Shown: one piece after another, positions 36,303 to 45,606 of the stretch
How the letters are laid out: each line of letters opens with the position of its first letter
Numbering within the stretch: position 1 is the stretch's first letter
Source of the DNA: an uncultured Thermoanaerobaculia bacterium
GTDB taxonomy: Bacteria; Acidobacteriota; Thermoanaerobaculia; Multivoradales; Multivoraceae
Assembly (NCBI GenBank): GCA_951813015.1
Contig: CATOTG010000006.1
Coordinates: 372,001 to 436,000, forward strand
Length of the DNA: 64,000 nucleotides
Direction of reading: 5' to 3'
Made by a program: the position numbers and the translations under genes
The notes under the pieces: model-generated
The model's input: only the letters and a program-made list of their open reading frames with translations
Told to the model about the DNA's origin: nothing
Databases searched by the model: none

Positions 36303-36411
36303 GAGACCGGGTGCGCCGCGAAGCGGCGGCCCCTGAGCCACGACACCGCCGGCGCCGTGGAAGAGCGGTTTGCGGAGACCGGGTGCGCCGCGAAGCGGCG
36401 GTCCCTGAGCC
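36303..36411 (+). repeat. Two direct copies of a 37-bp hairpin element
   Basis: GAGACCGGGTGCGCCGCGAA followed by GCGGCGGCCCCTGAGCC occurs at 36303-36339 and, with one change, at 36375-36411 (72-bp period). Each forms the hairpin CGCCGC-GAA-GCGGCG. The pair fills the gap between tRNA-Lys and the convergent DUF3604 gene, where a bidirectional terminator would be expected, but no T-tract follows. Confidence 0.75.
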
Positions 36412-36413
36412 TT

Positions 36414-38489
36414 CTACCGCGGGGCGTAGTACCAGATCGGCGACGACCAGGCCCGCTCCTGGATCGTTGGCGCAACGCCGCCGCGCGGCTCGACACCCGC
36501 CCGCAGCGCGTCCCAGGTGGTCCAGCGGCAGGTCGGGTTCTCGAGCACGCGTACGTAGTAGACGGCGTCGGCGCCCGGATTGAAGTCCGGGTCCTCCCAG
36601 ACCGTGGCGAGTTCGCCGGCGCCCAGGTCTTCGCTGAAAGAGCAGTCGGAGAGATCGACCGTCGCTCCATTGTCGGGGCAGCGATGGGTTTCCGGGGCGA
36701 CGACGCCGCCATCGGCGCAGCCCACGTCGTAGACCCGCTCCCGCGTCTCCTTGCGGTAGCCGCTGTCGTACCAGCCCTTGACGATCTGGATCCGCTGCAG
36801 CGGCGCGCTGTGCCGGTCCTGCTGGGCCCAGACGAGGAAGCGGGGCGCCGCGTGGCTGTCGGCGACCAGGTCGCCGCCCATCGGTACGCCGCCGGCGTAG
36901 GCCTGCGCGATCAGGTCCGAACTCGCGGTATCGAGGCCCTCGTAGTCGAAGCCGCCGAAGAAGCGCAACCGGATGCGGGTGCCCGAGGTGGCGTAGGTCT
37001 CCTTGCGGCGCATCCCCTGGAAGATTGCGTCCCGGGTGTTCTCCTCGGCCCAGACGGCGGCGAGGCCGGAAGCCGAGAACTGCATGCTCCGCATGCCGAA
37101 GTAGGGTCCCTGCTCGTCGTCCACGACCGCGCCCCGTGCCCGCGCGGCGGGCGGAAGGCCGGCGATGTAGTCGAGCCGTTCCCGGGAGACCGGCACCGTA
37201 CCCCGGTTCTCGGGACTCACCGAGGTCGGAGCGGAGCCGAAGTAGTTCGATTCGTCGAACGACGGCGCGCCGTTGTGAGTGTCGCTGGAGCCCACGAAGC
37301 CGATCTTGAACGGGTTGCCGCGCCCTTCCTGCTCGAGCGCAAGACCGCTGGCCAGGGCCTGCCGCGCGTAGCTCCGGCTCGGATCGCTGTGGGAGGTGAT
37401 CTTGCCCTTGCGGGTGTTCAGGATCTCGAAATCGGCCCATTCATCGTCCGGCGACAGCTTGGGATGAGTCTCCGAGGCGCCCTTGACCTGGGTCAGTTCG
37501 ACCAGCGGCTCGTTGCGCATCCGCTGTTCGGCAAAGGCGTTGTCGACGGCGCGTCCATCCGAGTACTTGAGCCGGAACACCTGGCCGTGCGACTGGTTCA
37601 TGTTGTGCGGAATCGCCAGGCTGTCGACTCCCTGCTCTCGCAGCTGGTCCATCCAGCTCCAGAGCTCTTCCGGCTCGTGCGAGTCGATGCGCGTGAACGG
37701 CCGGGCCGGCGCCTTCGACGACGCGAAGATCACGTTCCGGTGGTACGCCGCCGACTCGGGCGCCGGCGTCGAGGAGGTCCACTCGTAAGCGATGAACGTC
37801 GTGAAGTTGCCCGGATCGTTGTGTCGCTCCGCGGCAAGGATCGAGTCCTCCCAGGCCGAACGGTGGGCGTCATCGTCGAAGGACGCGTACTGCATCTGCG
37901 GGTGGTTCGCCATCCCGGCCCGCTGCCGCCGCAGGAAGCCGCCGTCGGTGCGCATCTGGCGGCCGAAGCGTTCCCGGAACAGGACCGACCGCATCTGGAC
38001 GGAGTACGGGCTCAGGTTGTCGCCCTCGTTCACGCCGTGGAAGGCCTCGGCGCCGGGAACCTGGCCGACCCGGGTCGACGAGTCGGCCCAGTGCGGCACG
38101 ACTCCCAGGAAGAACCCGTGGTCCGAGACGGCGAAGAAGTCCAGCGGCTCGCGGAGCTTCATCGGCTCGCCGAACGAACTCTCGATCTCCTCGCCCTTGG
38201 CGAACCGGTAGCTCTGGTCGGGCGTAACCTCGTTGCCGAGCAGGTAGGCGTCGAAGGAATACCGGGTGTGGATGTGGACGTCGCCGAAGTAGACGTTGCG
38301 CTGCTCGTTGTAGCCCTCGGTCGGCGACGCCGGCGCCGGCGCCTCGGCGTAGTCGTCGATCGACAGGGAGGTGTCGGCGCAGGCGAGAACGGTGAGGCTC
38401 AGGAACACCGCCAGGGCCGGCGGCGCGCCCCGGAGCGGCCCTGCGGCAAGGAACTTCGGCGAGGCTGCTGGACGCTTCGATTTTGGCAT
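36414..38489 (-). CDS. DUF3604 domain protein, lipoprotein
   Basis: 691 residues from ATG 38489 (MPKSKRPAASPKFLAAGPLR, then a lipobox-like LTVLAC). Metal-site motifs: NVYFGDVHIHTRYSFDAYLL, FFAVSDHGFFLGVVPHWADS, FIAYEWTSSTPAPE and AIPHNMNQSHGQVFRLKYSD; IGFVGSSDTHNGAPSFDESN holds further His/Asp ligands. DUF3604 is a PHP-like metal-dependent hydrolase family with unsettled activity, common in marine heterotrophs. The partial gene at 1-559 is a shorter-headed paralogue. It is divergent from the PQQ dehydrogenase starting at 38657. Confidence 0.9.
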   Translation of the reverse strand: MPKSKRPAASPKFLAAGPLRGAPPALAVFLSLTVLACADTSLSIDDYAEAPAPASPTEGYNEQRNVYFGDVHIHTRYSFDAYLLGNEVTPDQSYRFAKGEEIESSFGEPMKLREPLDFFAVSDHGFFLGVVPHWADSSTRVGQVPGAEAFHGVNEGDNLSPYSVQMRSVLFRERFGRQMRTDGGFLRRQRAGMANHPQMQYASFDDDAHRSAWEDSILAAERHNDPGNFTTFIAYEWTSSTPAPESAAYHRNVIFASSKAPARPFTRIDSHEPEELWSWMDQLREQGVDSLAIPHNMNQSHGQVFRLKYSDGRAVDNAFAEQRMRNEPLVELTQVKGASETHPKLSPDDEWADFEILNTRKGKITSHSDPSRSYARQALASGLALEQEGRGNPFKIGFVGSSDTHNGAPSFDESNYFGSAPTSVSPENRGTVPVSRERLDYIAGLPPAARARGAVVDDEQGPYFGMRSMQFSASGLAAVWAEENTRDAIFQGMRRKETYATSGTRIRLRFFGGFDYEGLDTASSDLIAQAYAGGVPMGGDLVADSHAAPRFLVWAQQDRHSAPLQRIQIVKGWYDSGYRKETRERVYDVGCADGGVVAPETHRCPDNGATVDLSDCSFSEDLGAGELATVWEDPDFNPGADAVYYVRVLENPTCRWTTWDALRAGVEPRGGVAPTIQERAWSSPIWYYAPR

Positions 38490-38656
38490 CTCGACAGAGT
38501 AGCGCGTGGCGACGTCGTGGCGCCGGACAGCGTCGAGGCGATGACGACCAGGCGCCGGCTGCCGGGCGGCGAGGAGATCGGCCCTGGGCCAGCGGTCGAG
38601 CGGGTGGAGGCCGCCGACCAGGAACACGCTCCCGCGAACAAGTACGATTGCTCGCC

Positions 38657-40693
38657 ATGCGATTCGCTCGACCGACCCTGAAGCTCGCCGCGCCCCTTCT
38701 TGCGGCGTTTCTGATCACCGCCTGCGGTCCCGCCGACGAGGACTGGCCCGTCTATCTCGGCGACTCGGGCCGCCAGCACTACAGCCCGCTGACCGAGATC
38801 GACCGGGACAACGTGAGCCGGCTCGAAGTCGCCTGGGTCTACGACTCCGGCGAACCGCGGGGCGCCGGCGCGACGATGTACACGAGCCCCCTCGTGATCG
38901 ACGGGGTGCTCTACGCGCTGTCGCCCCGGCTCGACGCGTTCGCCCTGAACGCGGCGACGGGCGAGGAGATCTGGCGCTCCGATCTGGGCTTGCCCGGCAG
39001 TGCCCAGCGGGGTCTCATGTGGTGGGAGAAGGGCGAGGACAAGCGGATCTTCTTCACCCACGGCAAGGACCTGATCGCGCTCGACGCGGACAGCGGCACG
39101 CCGGTCGAGAGCTTCGGCGACGGCGGCGGCCTTGACCTCACGCCGAAGGAGGACAGGGACGGCGTGATCTACGTGACTGTCCCCGGCGTCGTGTTCGAGG
39201 ACAAGCTGATCTTCGGCTTCTCGACCAACGAGGACGCGAACGCGTTCCCCGGCTCCATTCGGGCGTTCAGCGCCGTGGACGGCAGTCTGGTCTGGCGGTT
39301 CGACACGATTCCGGCGCCCGGCGACTTCGGTTCCGAGACCTGGGCGGAAGGGTCGCTCGAGCGGGCAGGCGGCGCCAACGTCTGGAGCGGCATGGCGCTC
39401 GACGAGGAGCGCGGCATCGTGTTCGCCCCGACAGGATCGGCGACGCCCGATTTCTACGGCGCGAACCGCTTGGGCGACAACCTCTTCTCGGACTCCCTGG
39501 TGGCGGTCGACGCGCGCACCGGTGACCTCTTGTGGCATTTCCAGGTCGTCCGCCACGACCTCTGGGACAAGGACAACCCCTCACCGCCGACGCTGGTTCA
39601 GCTCGAGCGCGACGGCCGCGTGATCGACGCCGTGGCGATGACGACGAAGACGGGGCAGCTCTACGTGTTCGACCGGGAGACCGGCGAATCGATGTACCCG
39701 ATCCACGAGATCGAGACGCCGATTCCCAGCACGCTGCCGGGCGAAGTCACGGCGCCGACGCAGCCGATGTCGGCCGTCGTGATCAGCCGGCAGGACTTCG
39801 AGATCACGAACCGGACCCCGGAGGCGCGCGCATTCGTCGAGGAGCGGATCAAGGACTGGGACCTGCGGCCCTGGGCGCCGCCCAAGGTCGGCACCGTGCT
39901 CTTCATGCCCTGGTACGACGGCGGCGGCGAGTGGGGCGGCTCGGCGTTCGACCCGAACACGAACCACCTGATCGTCAATGCGAACGACGTCGCCGGGATT
40001 CTGAACCTCACCGAAGTGCCCGTCGGCTTCAGCAGGTACGGCACCTACGCAATCCACTGCGGCCGCTGTCACGGGCTCAAGCTCGAGGGCACGGACATGG
40101 CGGGGCCCCTGCTCGGCGTCGGCGAGCGCCTCGAGCGCGAGGAGATGCGCCGCATCATCCGCGAGGGCAACGGCCGGATGGAGGGGTTCGACCATCTGAA
40201 CCGGGTCGAGCTCGGCGCCATCGAGGCGTACATTCTCGATCCCGAGCCCGAAGAAGACGAGCCCAGGGGCGAGGTCGCCTACGCCCTCGGCGGCTACGTC
40301 TACCTGCGCGACCACGAGAACCTCCCGGGAAACTCGCCACCCTGGGGCACGCTGAACTCCATCGACCTGGCGTCCGGCGAGATCGCGTGGAAGGCGCCGT
40401 TCGGCGACTACCCCTCCCACCCCGGCCTCGGCTACGGCGCCGTGAACTACGGCGGCCCGGTGGTGACCGCATCCGGCCTCATCTTCATCGGCGCGACGCC
40501 GGACGAGATGTTCCGCGCCTACGACACGCAAAACGGCGAGATCCTCTGGGAGACGAAGCTCTCGGCCGCCGGCTACGCGACCCCGGCCGTCTACAGCGTG
40601 GACGGCAAGCAGTACGTCGTGATCGCCGCCGGCGGCGGGCGCACGGGCGGACCTTCCGGGGGCGAGTACATCGCGTTCAGCCTGCCGGACTGA
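38657..40693 (+). CDS. PQQ-dependent quinohemoprotein dehydrogenase, lipoprotein
   Basis: 678 residues from ATG 38657, with a lipoprotein signal (LKLAAPLLAAFLITAC). The beta-propeller repeats are evident: DWPVYLGDSGRQHYSPLTEI, AFALNAATGEEIWRSDLG, LVAVDARTGDLLWHFQVVRH then DLWD, and DTQNGEILWETKLSAAGYAT. A cytochrome c module is inserted before the last blades: heme site CGRCH at residues 468-472 and a possible axial Met in EGNGRMEGFDHLN. Such enzymes oxidise alcohols or sugars in the periplasm and pass electrons through the heme to the respiratory chain. The substrate is not determined. Confidence 0.9.
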   Translation: MRFARPTLKLAAPLLAAFLITACGPADEDWPVYLGDSGRQHYSPLTEIDRDNVSRLEVAWVYDSGEPRGAGATMYTSPLVIDGVLYALSPRLDAFALNAATGEEIWRSDLGLPGSAQRGLMWWEKGEDKRIFFTHGKDLIALDADSGTPVESFGDGGGLDLTPKEDRDGVIYVTVPGVVFEDKLIFGFSTNEDANAFPGSIRAFSAVDGSLVWRFDTIPAPGDFGSETWAEGSLERAGGANVWSGMALDEERGIVFAPTGSATPDFYGANRLGDNLFSDSLVAVDARTGDLLWHFQVVRHDLWDKDNPSPPTLVQLERDGRVIDAVAMTTKTGQLYVFDRETGESMYPIHEIETPIPSTLPGEVTAPTQPMSAVVISRQDFEITNRTPEARAFVEERIKDWDLRPWAPPKVGTVLFMPWYDGGGEWGGSAFDPNTNHLIVNANDVAGILNLTEVPVGFSRYGTYAIHCGRCHGLKLEGTDMAGPLLGVGERLEREEMRRIIREGNGRMEGFDHLNRVELGAIEAYILDPEPEEDEPRGEVAYALGGYVYLRDHENLPGNSPPWGTLNSIDLASGEIAWKAPFGDYPSHPGLGYGAVNYGGPVVTASGLIFIGATPDEMFRAYDTQNGEILWETKLSAAGYATPAVYSVDGKQYVVIAAGGGRTGGPSGGEYIAFSLPD

Positions 40694-40742
40694 GCGCCGG
40701 CGGCGGCCGCGGGTCGCCCGCACCGGCAGAAAGTTGTTGTGT

Positions 40743-40771
40743 GCGGGTAAAACTGCCGCTATTTTACCCGC
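40743..40771 (+). promoter_or_regulatory. Perfect 10-bp palindrome abutting the DUF4143 ATPase start codon
   Basis: GCGGGTAAAA (40743-40752), a 9-base spacer, and TTTTACCCGC (40762-40771), with the ATG of the ATPase gene at 40772. The perfect symmetry with A/T-rich inner halves looks like an operator for a dimeric regulator, or a hairpin sequestering the translation start; there is no room for a ribosome-binding site outside it. Confidence 0.6.
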
Positions 40772-41929
40772 ATGTACGACCGTTCGCTGGCTCCCGTCCT
40801 CCGTTCGTCACCGCGCAGCGCCCTGGTTCTCGGCCCTCGCCAGGTCGGCAAGTCGACGCTCCTGGCCGCGCTCGAGCCGGATCTCAGCGTCAACCTGGCG
40901 GACCCGGGAGCGTTCCGGGACTACGTCGCCCAGCCCGAGCGGCTGTCCCGGGAGCTTGCCGCCGCGCCTGAGGAATCCGGGACGGTCTTCCTGGACGAAG
41001 TGCAGCGTGTTCCGGCTCTGCTCGATGTCGTCCAGGTGCTGCTCGACCAACGGCCTCAACGCTTCCGCTTCCTGCTGTCCGGATCGAGCGCCCGAAAACT
41101 GAGGCGAGGCCAGGTGAACCTGCTGCCTGGGCGCATTCACGTCCACTACATGCACCCGCTGCTCGTCACCGAGCTGGGATCGGCCTTCGAGCTGGACCGG
41201 GTTCTGGCCCACGGCAGCCTGCCCGGCATCTACTCGGAGACGGACGACGCGACCCGCGCCCTGGACCTGAGGAGCTACGTCGATGCCTACCTGCGCGCCG
41301 AGATCCAGGCGGAGGCCCTGGTCCGCGATGTCGGCGGCTTCGCCCGCCTGCTCGACCTGGCCGCAGCCGCATCCGGCCGCATCCTCAACCTGACCTCCCT
41401 GTGCAAGGACGCAGGCATCCCCTTTGAAACCGCCCGCCGCTACCTCGACGTCCTCGACGACACCCTGGTTGCCTTCCGCGTACCGGCATGGAGCGGCTCG
41501 GACCGCTCTTCCCTGGTCCGCCACGGCAAGCTCTTCCTGTTCGATCTCGGGGTGCGCAATGCCCTGCTGCGGCGACCTCTTGACCGGCCGCTCGACGACG
41601 AGCGCGGTCTCCTGCTCGAACACCTCGTCGCCTATGAGCTGCACCGCCGCCTGGGAACTCTCTGGCCGGAAGCTGCCCTCTACCACTACCGGACCCGGCA
41701 CGGCGCCGAGGTCGACTTCGTGCTGGAAGTCGGCCGCGAACTCTGGGGCATCGAGGTCAAGGCCAGCCGGCGCGCCGACCGCTCGGTTCTTCGCGGCTTT
41801 CGCTCCCTGGCCGAGCGGACCGACCGCCTCCGGCGCCGGATCGTCGTCTACCTGGGGCGCCGTCCGCAGCAGATCGACGATGTCGAGGTGCTGCCGTTCG
41901 AGGAGTTTGCACGGCTGCTGCCGGCATAG
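40772..41929 (+). CDS. AAA-type ATPase with DUF4143 domain
   Basis: 385 residues from ATG 40772. Walker A is LGPRQVGKSTLLAALE, Walker B GTVFLDEVQRVPALLDVV, sensor 1 FLLSGSSARKLRRGQVNLLP. The C-terminal DUF4143 half ends with a restriction-endonuclease-like segment, TRHGAEVDFVLEVGRELWGI then EVKA, whose D-x(n)-E-x-K arrangement is characteristic of the family. These stand-alone P-loop proteins are widespread, patchily distributed and often mobile; their role is unknown, with links to toxin-antitoxin-like or defence functions proposed. The following 41930-42185 holds no gene I can support. Confidence 0.9.
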   Translation: MYDRSLAPVLRSSPRSALVLGPRQVGKSTLLAALEPDLSVNLADPGAFRDYVAQPERLSRELAAAPEESGTVFLDEVQRVPALLDVVQVLLDQRPQRFRFLLSGSSARKLRRGQVNLLPGRIHVHYMHPLLVTELGSAFELDRVLAHGSLPGIYSETDDATRALDLRSYVDAYLRAEIQAEALVRDVGGFARLLDLAAAASGRILNLTSLCKDAGIPFETARRYLDVLDDTLVAFRVPAWSGSDRSSLVRHGKLFLFDLGVRNALLRRPLDRPLDDERGLLLEHLVAYELHRRLGTLWPEAALYHYRTRHGAEVDFVLEVGRELWGIEVKASRRADRSVLRGFRSLAERTDRLRRRIVVYLGRRPQQIDDVEVLPFEEFARLLPA

Positions 41930-42185
41930 GCGCCAGGCGCTGGCGCGCGGCCCGATCATCCCGTTCGACTTCATCGACCGCGGCCAGCAGGCGATTCGCG
42001 ACCACGGGAACCCTCCGGGGGGCGTCGCCAGCGGGGAAGCCGGGTTCTTCTACGTCTACGGCACTGATCGCCGCAGTCGGCTCGTCTGCTGCGTCGGCCG
42101 TTCTGCAGCCGGAACTTCAGCCATCGAAGTGCCCCCCGGGAGCGGTCAGCCGCCCTCGCCCGGCAGGTGCAGTCCTGCGCAGTGG

Positions 42186-44228
42186 TCAGGTCTTGAGCAG
42201 TCGCCGACCGCGTTCCGCGATCGCCGCTGCGTTGATCCCCAGGTTCTCGACCAGGTCGCTGTAGGGGGCGGAGGCGCCGAAGCGGTCGAGGCCGAGGACG
42301 GCGCCTTGGGAGCCGGTCCAGCGTTCCCAGCCCAGGGTCGCCGCGGCCTCGACTGCGAGGCGGCGTCGGACGCCCGGCGGCAGGATCCCGTCGCGGTACG
42401 CCTCTGACTGCGCGGCGAAGGCCTCCCAGCAGGGCATGCTGACGACGCGGACCCCGTAGCCTTCGGTTGTCAGCTCGGCTGCAGCGCCTAGTGCGGGGGC
42501 GACCTCGGAGCCGGTGGCGATCAGGAGCAGGTCGGGCTGGCCGGCGCTATCCGCCACGATGTAGGCGCCGCGGGCAACACCCTCGACCGCGCCTCCGACA
42601 GTCGCCTCGAGCACCGGCAGCTTCTGCCGGGTGAGGACGAGCGCACAGGGGCCCGGCGTCTCGAGCGCCAGCGCCCAGGCGGCGGCGGTCTCGTTCGCGT
42701 CGGCCGGACGGACGACGACCAGGCCCGGCACCGCGCGCAAGTGAGCCAGGTGCTCGATCGGCTGGTGGGTCGGGCCATCCTCACCCAGGAACACGGAGTC
42801 GTGGGTGAACACGTAAATGGCCCGGAGCTCCATCAGCGCCGCCAGGCGGAGGCTGGGCTTGAGGTAATCGAGGAAGCAGAGGAAGGTGCCGCCGTAGGGG
42901 CGGAACACGCCGGACAGGGCCAGGCCGTTCATTGCCGCGGCCATCGCGTGTTCGCGCACGCCGAAGCGGAAGTGGCGCGTCGGTGCGCCGGCGGCGTAGT
43001 CGCCTTCACCTTCGAGCAGGGTGTTGTTCGAGCCGGTCAGGTCGGCCGAGCCGCCGGCGAGCTCGGGCAACAGGTCCTTCAGGGCGTTCAGCGTGACGCC
43101 GGAGGCGGAGCGGGTGGCGATCGGACCGGATTCGGGATCGAAGCGGGGAAGCGCGTCGCGCCAGCCGTCGGGCAGCGCCGCGGCCAGGCGGCGGTCGAGT
43201 TCAGCCGCCTCCTCGGGGTGGGCGCGGCGGTAGGACTGAAGCAGCCGGCCCCATTCCGCCGCCGCGTCGCGACCGAAGTCGGCCGCCGGCGCGAACGCCT
43301 CGCGGGCCGCGTCGGGCACCAGGAACTCGGGCTCGAGAGGCCAACCGAGGGCCTCCTTCGTGGCCACCGCCTCGTCGGCGCCCAGGGGCGCGCCGTGGGA
43401 GGCCGCGGTGTCCTGCTTGTTCGGACTGCCGTAGCCGATGTGGGTGCTCACCTTGATCAGGGTCGGGCGGCCGGATTCCGCGAGCGCCGCGTCGTACGCC
43501 GCGGCAAGGGCGTCTGTATCGTTGCCGTCGTCGACCGACAGGGTGTGCCAGCCGTAGGCCTCGTAGCGGCCGACCACGTCCTCGGTGAAGCTCAGGTCGG
43601 TCGGGCCGTCGATCGTGATCCGGTTCGCGTCGTAGAGGACGTTCAGCTTGCCGAGTCCGAGGTGGCCGGCCATCGAGCAGGCCTCGGAGGCGACGCCTTC
43701 CATCAGGTCGCCATCGGAGGCGAGCACCCAGGTGCGGTGGTCGAACAGGGTGAAGCCGGGCCGGTTGAAGCGCGCCGCGAGCAGTTGCTCGGCGATTGCC
43801 ATGCCGACGGCCGCGGCGATGCCCTGGCCCAGCGGGCCGGTCGTCACCTCGACACCCGATGTCAGGCCGTGCTCCGGGTGACCCGGGGTGAGCGAACCGT
43901 ACTGCCTGAAGTTGCGGATCTCGTCGAGGCTCAGGTCGTAACCGGCGAGGTGCAGGAGACCGTAGATCAGCGCCGAGGCGTGGCCACAGGAGAGGACGAA
44001 GCGGTCCCGGTTCGGCCACTGCGGATCCTGGGGCGCGAAGCGCAGGTACTTCGTCCACAGCAGCGCCGCCATCGCCGCCTGGCCCATCGGTGCGCCCGGG
44101 TGGCCGCTGTTCGCCCGCTCGACCATGTCGACAGCGAGAAAGCGCAGCGTGTCCGTCGCCACGTCCAGCGGCGCACGCAGCGGAGGCGCTCCGGCGCCCG
44201 GCGTTCCGGCGGCCTCCAGCTCACTCAT
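42186..44228 (-). CDS. tkt: Transketolase
   Basis: 680 residues, normal for the family; thiamine-diphosphate enzyme of the pentose phosphate pathway. Signature [20 protein letters not shown] near the N-terminus; TPP/Mg motif [20 protein letters not shown] with [11 protein letters not shown]; pyrimidine domain [40 protein letters not shown]. The start overlaps the stop of the phosphatase gene (TGATG), placing it at the end of the suf transcript. Confidence 0.96.
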   Translation of the reverse strand: MSELEAAGTPGAGAPPLRAPLDVATDTLRFLAVDMVERANSGHPGAPMGQAAMAALLWTKYLRFAPQDPQWPNRDRFVLSCGHASALIYGLLHLAGYDLSLDEIRNFRQYGSLTPGHPEHGLTSGVEVTTGPLGQGIAAAVGMAIAEQLLAARFNRPGFTLFDHRTWVLASDGDLMEGVASEACSMAGHLGLGKLNVLYDANRITIDGPTDLSFTEDVVGRYEAYGWHTLSVDDGNDTDALAAAYDAALAESGRPTLIKVSTHIGYGSPNKQDTAASHGAPLGADEAVATKEALGWPLEPEFLVPDAAREAFAPAADFGRDAAAEWGRLLQSYRRAHPEEAAELDRRLAAALPDGWRDALPRFDPESGPIATRSASGVTLNALKDLLPELAGGSADLTGSNNTLLEGEGDYAAGAPTRHFRFGVREHAMAAAMNGLALSGVFRPYGGTFLCFLDYLKPSLRLAALMELRAIYVFTHDSVFLGEDGPTHQPIEHLAHLRAVPGLVVVRPADANETAAAWALALETPGPCALVLTRQKLPVLEATVGGAVEGVARGAYIVADSAGQPDLLLIATGSEVAPALGAAAELTTEGYGVRVVSMPCWEAFAAQSEAYRDGILPPGVRRRLAVEAAATLGWERWTGSQGAVLGLDRFGASAPYSDLVENLGINAAAIAERGRRLLKT

Positions 44229-44749
44229 CAGGGCTTCGAATCCAGGTAGCGATCAACGGCCTGCTCGAGCGCCTTGCTGCGCAGTCCGTTCTCCCTGGCG
44301 CGGGAGCGGGCTGCTTCCCGGTCCTCGCCTTTCCCGGCCACGAGGTAGGCGTAGTAGAGGGCGCCGACCCGGTTGCCCGAGGCGCAGTGAACGAGCGTCG
44401 GACCATCGAGCTTTTCCATCGCTTCGATGAAACGCTCGAAGGTCTCGGGCTGCTCCAGCCGTTCCGCGTCCACGGGCAGGTTCAGGTAGGGAACGTCCAG
44501 ACTCCCGAGCGCCGCGGGCTCGTCGAAGCCGCGGTTCTCACCCTCGGCGCGCAGGTCCAGGACGAAGGACAGGCCGTCCGCGGCCATCGCCTCGAGTTGA
44601 GCCTCGGTCGGTTGGCCGCCAAAGAGGACGTTCGGTTCCGGGCGCTTCGCGTTCTGCAGACCGTGGTCCTTCTCTTCGGCGAAGGCTGCGGGCGCTGCGA
44701 GGACCAGGGCGAGGGTGGAGAGGGCGGTCGCAAGGGAGAGGTTGCGCAT
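44228..44749 (-). CDS. Exported tyrosine-phosphatase-like (cysteine phosphatase) protein
   Basis: 173 residues with a signal peptide ([20 protein letters not shown]). The dual-specificity-like P-loop is [20 protein letters not shown] (HCxxGxxR), preceded by [12 protein letters not shown], the usual general-acid region of beta-lactamase-hydrolase-like phosphatases. It would dephosphorylate or, in relatives, act on sulfur or phosphate groups in the periplasm. It is linked by TGATG overlaps to sufT upstream and to tkt downstream. Confidence 0.8.
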   Translation of the reverse strand: MRNLSLATALSTLALVLAAPAAFAEEKDHGLQNAKRPEPNVLFGGQPTEAQLEAMAADGLSFVLDLRAEGENRGFDEPAALGSLDVPYLNLPVDAERLEQPETFERFIEAMEKLDGPTLVHCASGNRVGALYYAYLVAGKGEDREAARSRARENGLRSKALEQAVDRYLDSKP

Positions 44750-45090
44750 CAGAAGAACCCCAGTTCGAGTTTGGCGGCTTCGCTCATCATCGCCGGATTC
44801 CAGGTGGGATCCCAGACCACCTCGACTTCGGCCCCGTCGACGCCCTCGACTCCCTGCACCGTCCGCTCGACATCGCCCGGAAGCGACTCGGCGACCGGGC
44901 AGTGCGGCGACGTCAGGGTCATCTGCAGCTTGACGTGGGCGCTGGAATCGATGCTCACGTCGTAGATCAGGCCGAGTTCATAGATGTCCACCGGGATCTC
45001 CGGGTCGAAGACCGTCTTCAGGGCCTCGACGATCCGGGCCTCCAGATCGCTCGCCGTCGCCGGCGTCATCTTTTCTGCCGCCTTGTCCAT
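44749..45090 (-). CDS. sufT: SUF-associated MIP18/DUF59 protein SufT
   Basis: 113 residues from ATG 45090 (the longer frame upstream is arginine-rich and unsupported). The DUF59 core reads VEALKTVFDPEIPVDIYELG then LIYDVSI, and QMTLTSPHCPVAESLPGDVE carries the conserved Cys of the DPE..TSPHCP pattern; the C-terminal VEVVWDPTWNPAMMSE is diagnostic. SufT assists Fe-S cluster maturation. It lies 35 bp after sufU. Confidence 0.93.
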   Translation of the reverse strand: MDKAAEKMTPATASDLEARIVEALKTVFDPEIPVDIYELGLIYDVSIDSSAHVKLQMTLTSPHCPVAESLPGDVERTVQGVEGVDGAEVEVVWDPTWNPAMMSEAAKLELGFF

Positions 45091-45125
45091 CTCGCGTTCC
45101 TCCGTTCTGCGCCGGCGCGGCCACC

Positions 45126-45578
45126 TCATTCGGTGGACACCGCCTCCGCGTCGCCGCCTTGAAGCGCGGCGCGTAGAGCATGCCACGCCAGGGTCGCGCA
45201 CTTGATCCGGACCGGATAGTCCTTCACGCCGCTCAGGACCTCGAGCTTGCCGAGCGGCACGCCGTTGGCGCCTTCACCGTCCCCGGTCATCAGGGCCAGG
45301 AAGGAGGCCAGCAGCGCCTCGGCCTCGAAGCGTTCGAGTCCGCGGACGGCCTCCGTCATCAGCGACGCCGAAGCGGTCGAGATCGCGCATCCGACGCCCT
45401 CGAACGTCAGGCCCTCGATTCGCTCGCCATCGGTCCGCAGGTAGACCTTGACCTTGTCGCCGCACAGCGGGTTGTAGCCCTCGGCGCAGCTCGACACCGG
45501 CTCCAACGGGCCGAAGTTCCGCGGTGCCCGGTAGTGGTCGAGAATGACCTGCTGGTAGAGATCGCGGAGATCGGACAT
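45126..45578 (-). CDS. sufU: SUF Fe-S / sulfur-transfer protein SufU
   Basis: 150 residues. Three conserved Cys ligands are present: GYNPLCGDKVKVYLR, GVGCAISTASASLMTEAVRG and VRIKCATLAWHALRAAL. The SufU-specific insertion between Cys2 and Cys3 is present. SufU takes persulfide sulfur from SufS. It follows sufS after 28 bp. Confidence 0.94.
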   Translation of the reverse strand: MSDLRDLYQQVILDHYRAPRNFGPLEPVSSCAEGYNPLCGDKVKVYLRTDGERIEGLTFEGVGCAISTASASLMTEAVRGLERFEAEALLASFLALMTGDGEGANGVPLGKLEVLSGVKDYPVRIKCATLAWHALRAALQGGDAEAVSTE

Positions 45579-45606
45579 CGTCTTCGGACTCGGAGCCTAA
45601 CGTCCC

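Noticed and set aside
36303..36411. Hairpin pair considered as a Rho-independent terminator
   Set aside because: Stable stems are present but no T-tract follows either copy, so it is listed as a repeat only.
41930..42185. Possible gene fragment between the DUF4143 ATPase and tkt
   Set aside because: A frame containing GPIIPFDFIDRGQQAIRDHG exists but has no start, no ribosome-binding site and no recognisable family.
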